A stretch of DNA of 42,497 bases from Desulfurococcales archaeon (GTDB taxonomy: Archaea > Thermoproteota > Thermoprotei_A > Sulfolobales > Desulfurococcaceae). Positions within the stretch are counted from its first letter, which is position 1, and each line of letters begins with the position of its first letter. The position numbers and the translations under genes were made by a program. The notes beneath the pieces are model-generated. The model had not been told where the DNA came from and made no database searches. It saw only the letters and a list, made by a program, of their open reading frames with translations. The DNA is taken from the NCBI GenBank assembly GCA_015520735.1, contig WAPN01000029.1, positions 1-42,497 of the forward strand. Reading direction: 5' to 3'. Shown here piece by piece: positions 40,609 through 42,497 of this stretch.

Positions 40609-41730
40609 ATGCTGTTTGACATAAGGCCCAAGACACAGCTCAAAGATTTGTTTGACCGGGAGAAAGAGATTGATGAGCTGAGACAAAGCCTTGAGCTCGG
40701 GGAACCACTCGTCATCATTTACGGTGTGCGGAGAGTTGGTAAGACAAGCTTGTTAAGAGCATGCCTTAACGAGTTTGGTTACCCCTACGTACTAATTGAT
40801 GTCCGTGAGATCTTTGAAGAACACGGTTATGTAACTAGGAGCCACCTTTATGAGAAAATGGCCAGGTTCTTCACCAGCAATCTAGAGTTCTTTGAGAAAC
40901 TAGGGTTCCGGATAAAGGATCTACTGAAACGAGCTAAGGCATTCCAGGTAAGCGGTATAGGTATCGAGTTGAATCCATCTGTAAATGTGGATTTAACGGG
41001 TACTCTCAGGATATTTAATGACTGGGCTAGGAGACATGACACAAGGTTCGTTGTAGCATTTGATGAAGCACAATACCTAAGGTTTTCAGGTGCAATCAGG
41101 TACGATGGGGTTTTTGCATGGAGCTATGATAACCTAGAGGATCTGACAATAATAGTAACTGGTAGTGAAGTAGGTGTTCTTAGAGACTTCCTAAAACTAG
41201 ATAACCCGAAAGCCCCTCTCTATGGGAGATATGTACGGGAGATCATGCTTGGGAAATTCACTCCTGAACAAAGTAGGGAGTTCCTTAAGGAGGGATTCAA
41301 TGAATTAGGCATGGATGTACCTGATCATGAGGTAGATGAAGCCGTCAACAAGCTGGATGGAATCCCGGGATGGCTTACACTCTACGGCTACTATCGTGGA
41401 GTACAAAAACTAGATCATAGAAGAGCACTAGAAAAAGTATTTAATACAAGCTCTAAGCTGATAATGGAGGAGCTTGAAAAGATCATAGCTCCTTCGAGGC
41501 AGAGGTACCTAGCAATACTAGAGGCAATAACACATGGAGCGACCCGGTGGACCCAAATAAAAACCTATGTAGAATACAGAACAAGAACACATATAGCAGA
41601 CAAGAACTTTACAAACCTACTAAAGAAGCTGGTAAAGTACGGAGTAATAGAGAAGCAGAAAGACCAATACAAGATAACAGACCCACTAATAGAACACGCA
41701 ATTAAAACAATTGTTTCCCAACCTACATAA
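40609..41730 (+). CDS. Archaeal-type AAA ATPase (PF01637-like) with C-terminal winged helix
   Basis: This 373-residue protein has Walker A YGVRRVGKTS (38-47) and Walker B VVAFDEAQ (148-155). The linker RFSGAIRYDGVFAWSYD follows, then the GSEVGVLRDFL sensor region. A C-terminal winged helix (about 300-365) ends the protein. The architecture is that of the STAND-like archaeal ATPases common in Thermoproteota, many in variable, defence-rich regions. The function is unknown. It lies between the cas genes and array 2. Confidence 0.85.
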   Translation: MLFDIRPKTQLKDLFDREKEIDELRQSLELGEPLVIIYGVRRVGKTSLLRACLNEFGYPYVLIDVREIFEEHGYVTRSHLYEKMARFFTSNLEFFEKLGFRIKDLLKRAKAFQVSGIGIELNPSVNVDLTGTLRIFNDWARRHDTRFVVAFDEAQYLRFSGAIRYDGVFAWSYDNLEDLTIIVTGSEVGVLRDFLKLDNPKAPLYGRYVREIMLGKFTPEQSREFLKEGFNELGMDVPDHEVDEAVNKLDGIPGWLTLYGYYRGVQKLDHRRALEKVFNTSSKLIMEELEKIIAPSRQRYLAILEAITHGATRWTQIKTYVEYRTRTHIADKNFTNLLKKLVKYGVIEKQKDQYKITDPLIEHAIKTIVSQPT

Positions 41731-41761
41731 ACAAAAAATCTATTGAGAACCATGTCCAAAA

Positions 41762-42497
41762 ATTCTAATTTTTGTTTATTGTTTCTTGATTGATGATAAA
41801 CAGGCGATTGAGTGGTTAACAGAGCTCTTTCAATTTTTGTTTATTGTTTCTTATGCAAGAATGGATAAGATAGAGAACTATCTACGTGAAAAGCTTTCAA
41901 TTTTTGTTTATTGTTTCGGTGTGAGGTAGTATATCTGTCCCGAGCCGTTGATCATCAACTTTCAATTTTTGTCTATTGTTTCTTTTGACGATAAAGCCGA
42001 GAGGATAAGAAGAGGGCTTCTAACTTTCAATTTTTGTCTATTGTTTCGGATTGAAAACTCATTTTACGAGGTGAGCTTAGTAAAAATTCTTTCAATTTTT
42101 GTCTATTGTTTCTTATCCTGGTGTGTTCAGGGATGTCAAGGAGTTCTTTACTTTCAATTTTTGTCTATTGTTTCTTGATATTACAAGCATACCGTACCCG
42201 CCAACCAGTACCGCCTTTCAATTTTTGTCTATTGTTTCATGAATCGTAAGTTCCAACTACATGCGTCCACTTGTTTAGCTTTCAATTTTTGTCTATTGTT
42301 TCTTTAGGAGTGTGCGGGTCTGGTGCCCAGAGGGGAGAGCCCTTTCAATTTTTGTCTATTGTTTCAGAAGGCGATAGACCAAGGCCTATCCTTTAACAAG
42401 TTCTATCTTTCAATTTTTGTCTATTGTTTCATAATGCTATGAAGCAATATCTTGTGATTGCACGTGTCACTTTCAATTTTTGTCTATTGTTTCAAGA
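41762..42497 (-). CRISPR. CRISPR array 2: 12 repeats, continues past the window
   Basis: On the + strand the 24-nt unit starts CTTTCAATTTTTG and ends TATTGTTTC. Repeats lie at 41762-41785 (degenerate, three mismatches), 41827-41850, 41894-41917, 41959-41982, 42024-42047, 42089-42112, 42151-42174, 42215-42238, 42279-42302, 42342-42365, 42407-42430 and 42470-42493. The 11 complete spacers are 38-43 nt. Transcription runs on the - strand, so the leader lies beyond the right edge and 41762 is the oldest end. The first three units have GTTTATTG; all nine later ones have GTCTATTG. Confidence 0.97.

Noticed and set aside
41722-41751. Repeat-like ATAAACAAAAAA at the end of the ATPase gene
   Set aside because: The match to the CRISPR repeat is only an AT-rich 10-mer in the opposite orientation and overlaps a coding end; likely chance.
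41948-42178. Open frame across CRISPR array 2
   Set aside because: The same repeat artefact as in array 1.

Overview
The window looks like a chromosomal segment of a hyperthermophilic crenarchaeon (Thermoproteota), most likely a Desulfurococcales-type heterotroph. Four things point there: AGA/AGG/ATA-rich codon use; TATA-box promoters with short or absent leaders and frequent GTG/TTG starts; a type I-A (csa) CRISPR system; and a fused Mrp-antiporter/group 4 NiFe-hydrogenase locus. No rRNA, tRNA or transposase gene is visible.

Layout. 1-1838 is the edge of a CRISPR adaptation locus: a partial csa1 (reading out of the window), a divergent csa3 regulator, a leader and a five-spacer array. 1869-6047 holds two intact but unrecognised genes and two adjacent broken genes, one of them an ODP (flavodiiron-type metallo-beta-lactamase fold) protein. 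6419-9344 encodes two exported proteins. 9683-25570 is a ~16-kb, 17-gene run on the + strand: Mrp/Mbh-type antiporter subunits (mnhF, mnhG, an MbhD-like gene, an MbhE/MnhB fusion, mnhC, mnhE, mnhD), a CooF-like ferredoxin, a CooS-like protein, three antiporter-like membrane subunits, the NuoH, NuoCD, NuoI and NuoB-type hydrogenase subunits and a small unknown. A ModE/LysR-like regulator converges on its end. 26950-31374 has a DUF2400/HhH protein fused to a RecB-like nuclease, a VapBC pair and an ABC exporter. 31531-31747 is a PIN-domain relic. 31988-39827 is the complete type I-A interference operon (csa5, csa2, cas5, csa4, cas3', cas3'', cas6) on the - strand with a divergent second csa3. An archaeal AAA ATPase and a second CRISPR array, inverted relative to the first, close the window.

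How it works together. The hydrogenase large subunit keeps both CxxC pairs for the NiFe site, and the CooF-like subunit has four 4Fe-4S motifs. The operon therefore looks like a ferredoxin- or electron-fed, H2-evolving, ion-pumping membrane complex. The obvious label, 'CO dehydrogenase-hydrogenase', is undercut by the CooS-like subunit. It keeps the B/D-cluster cysteines and four of the C-cluster cysteines, but the His and Cys corresponding to His261 and Cys295 of classical CooS are gone, and the segment around that Cys is shortened. Its substrate is an open question and this is the most interesting feature of the window.

The CRISPR system is split: acquisition genes and array 1 are at the left edge, interference genes and array 2 at the right, about 40 kb apart and in opposite orientation, sharing one repeat. 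A clean switch in repeat sequence within array 2 records a past repeat mutation at its leader end.
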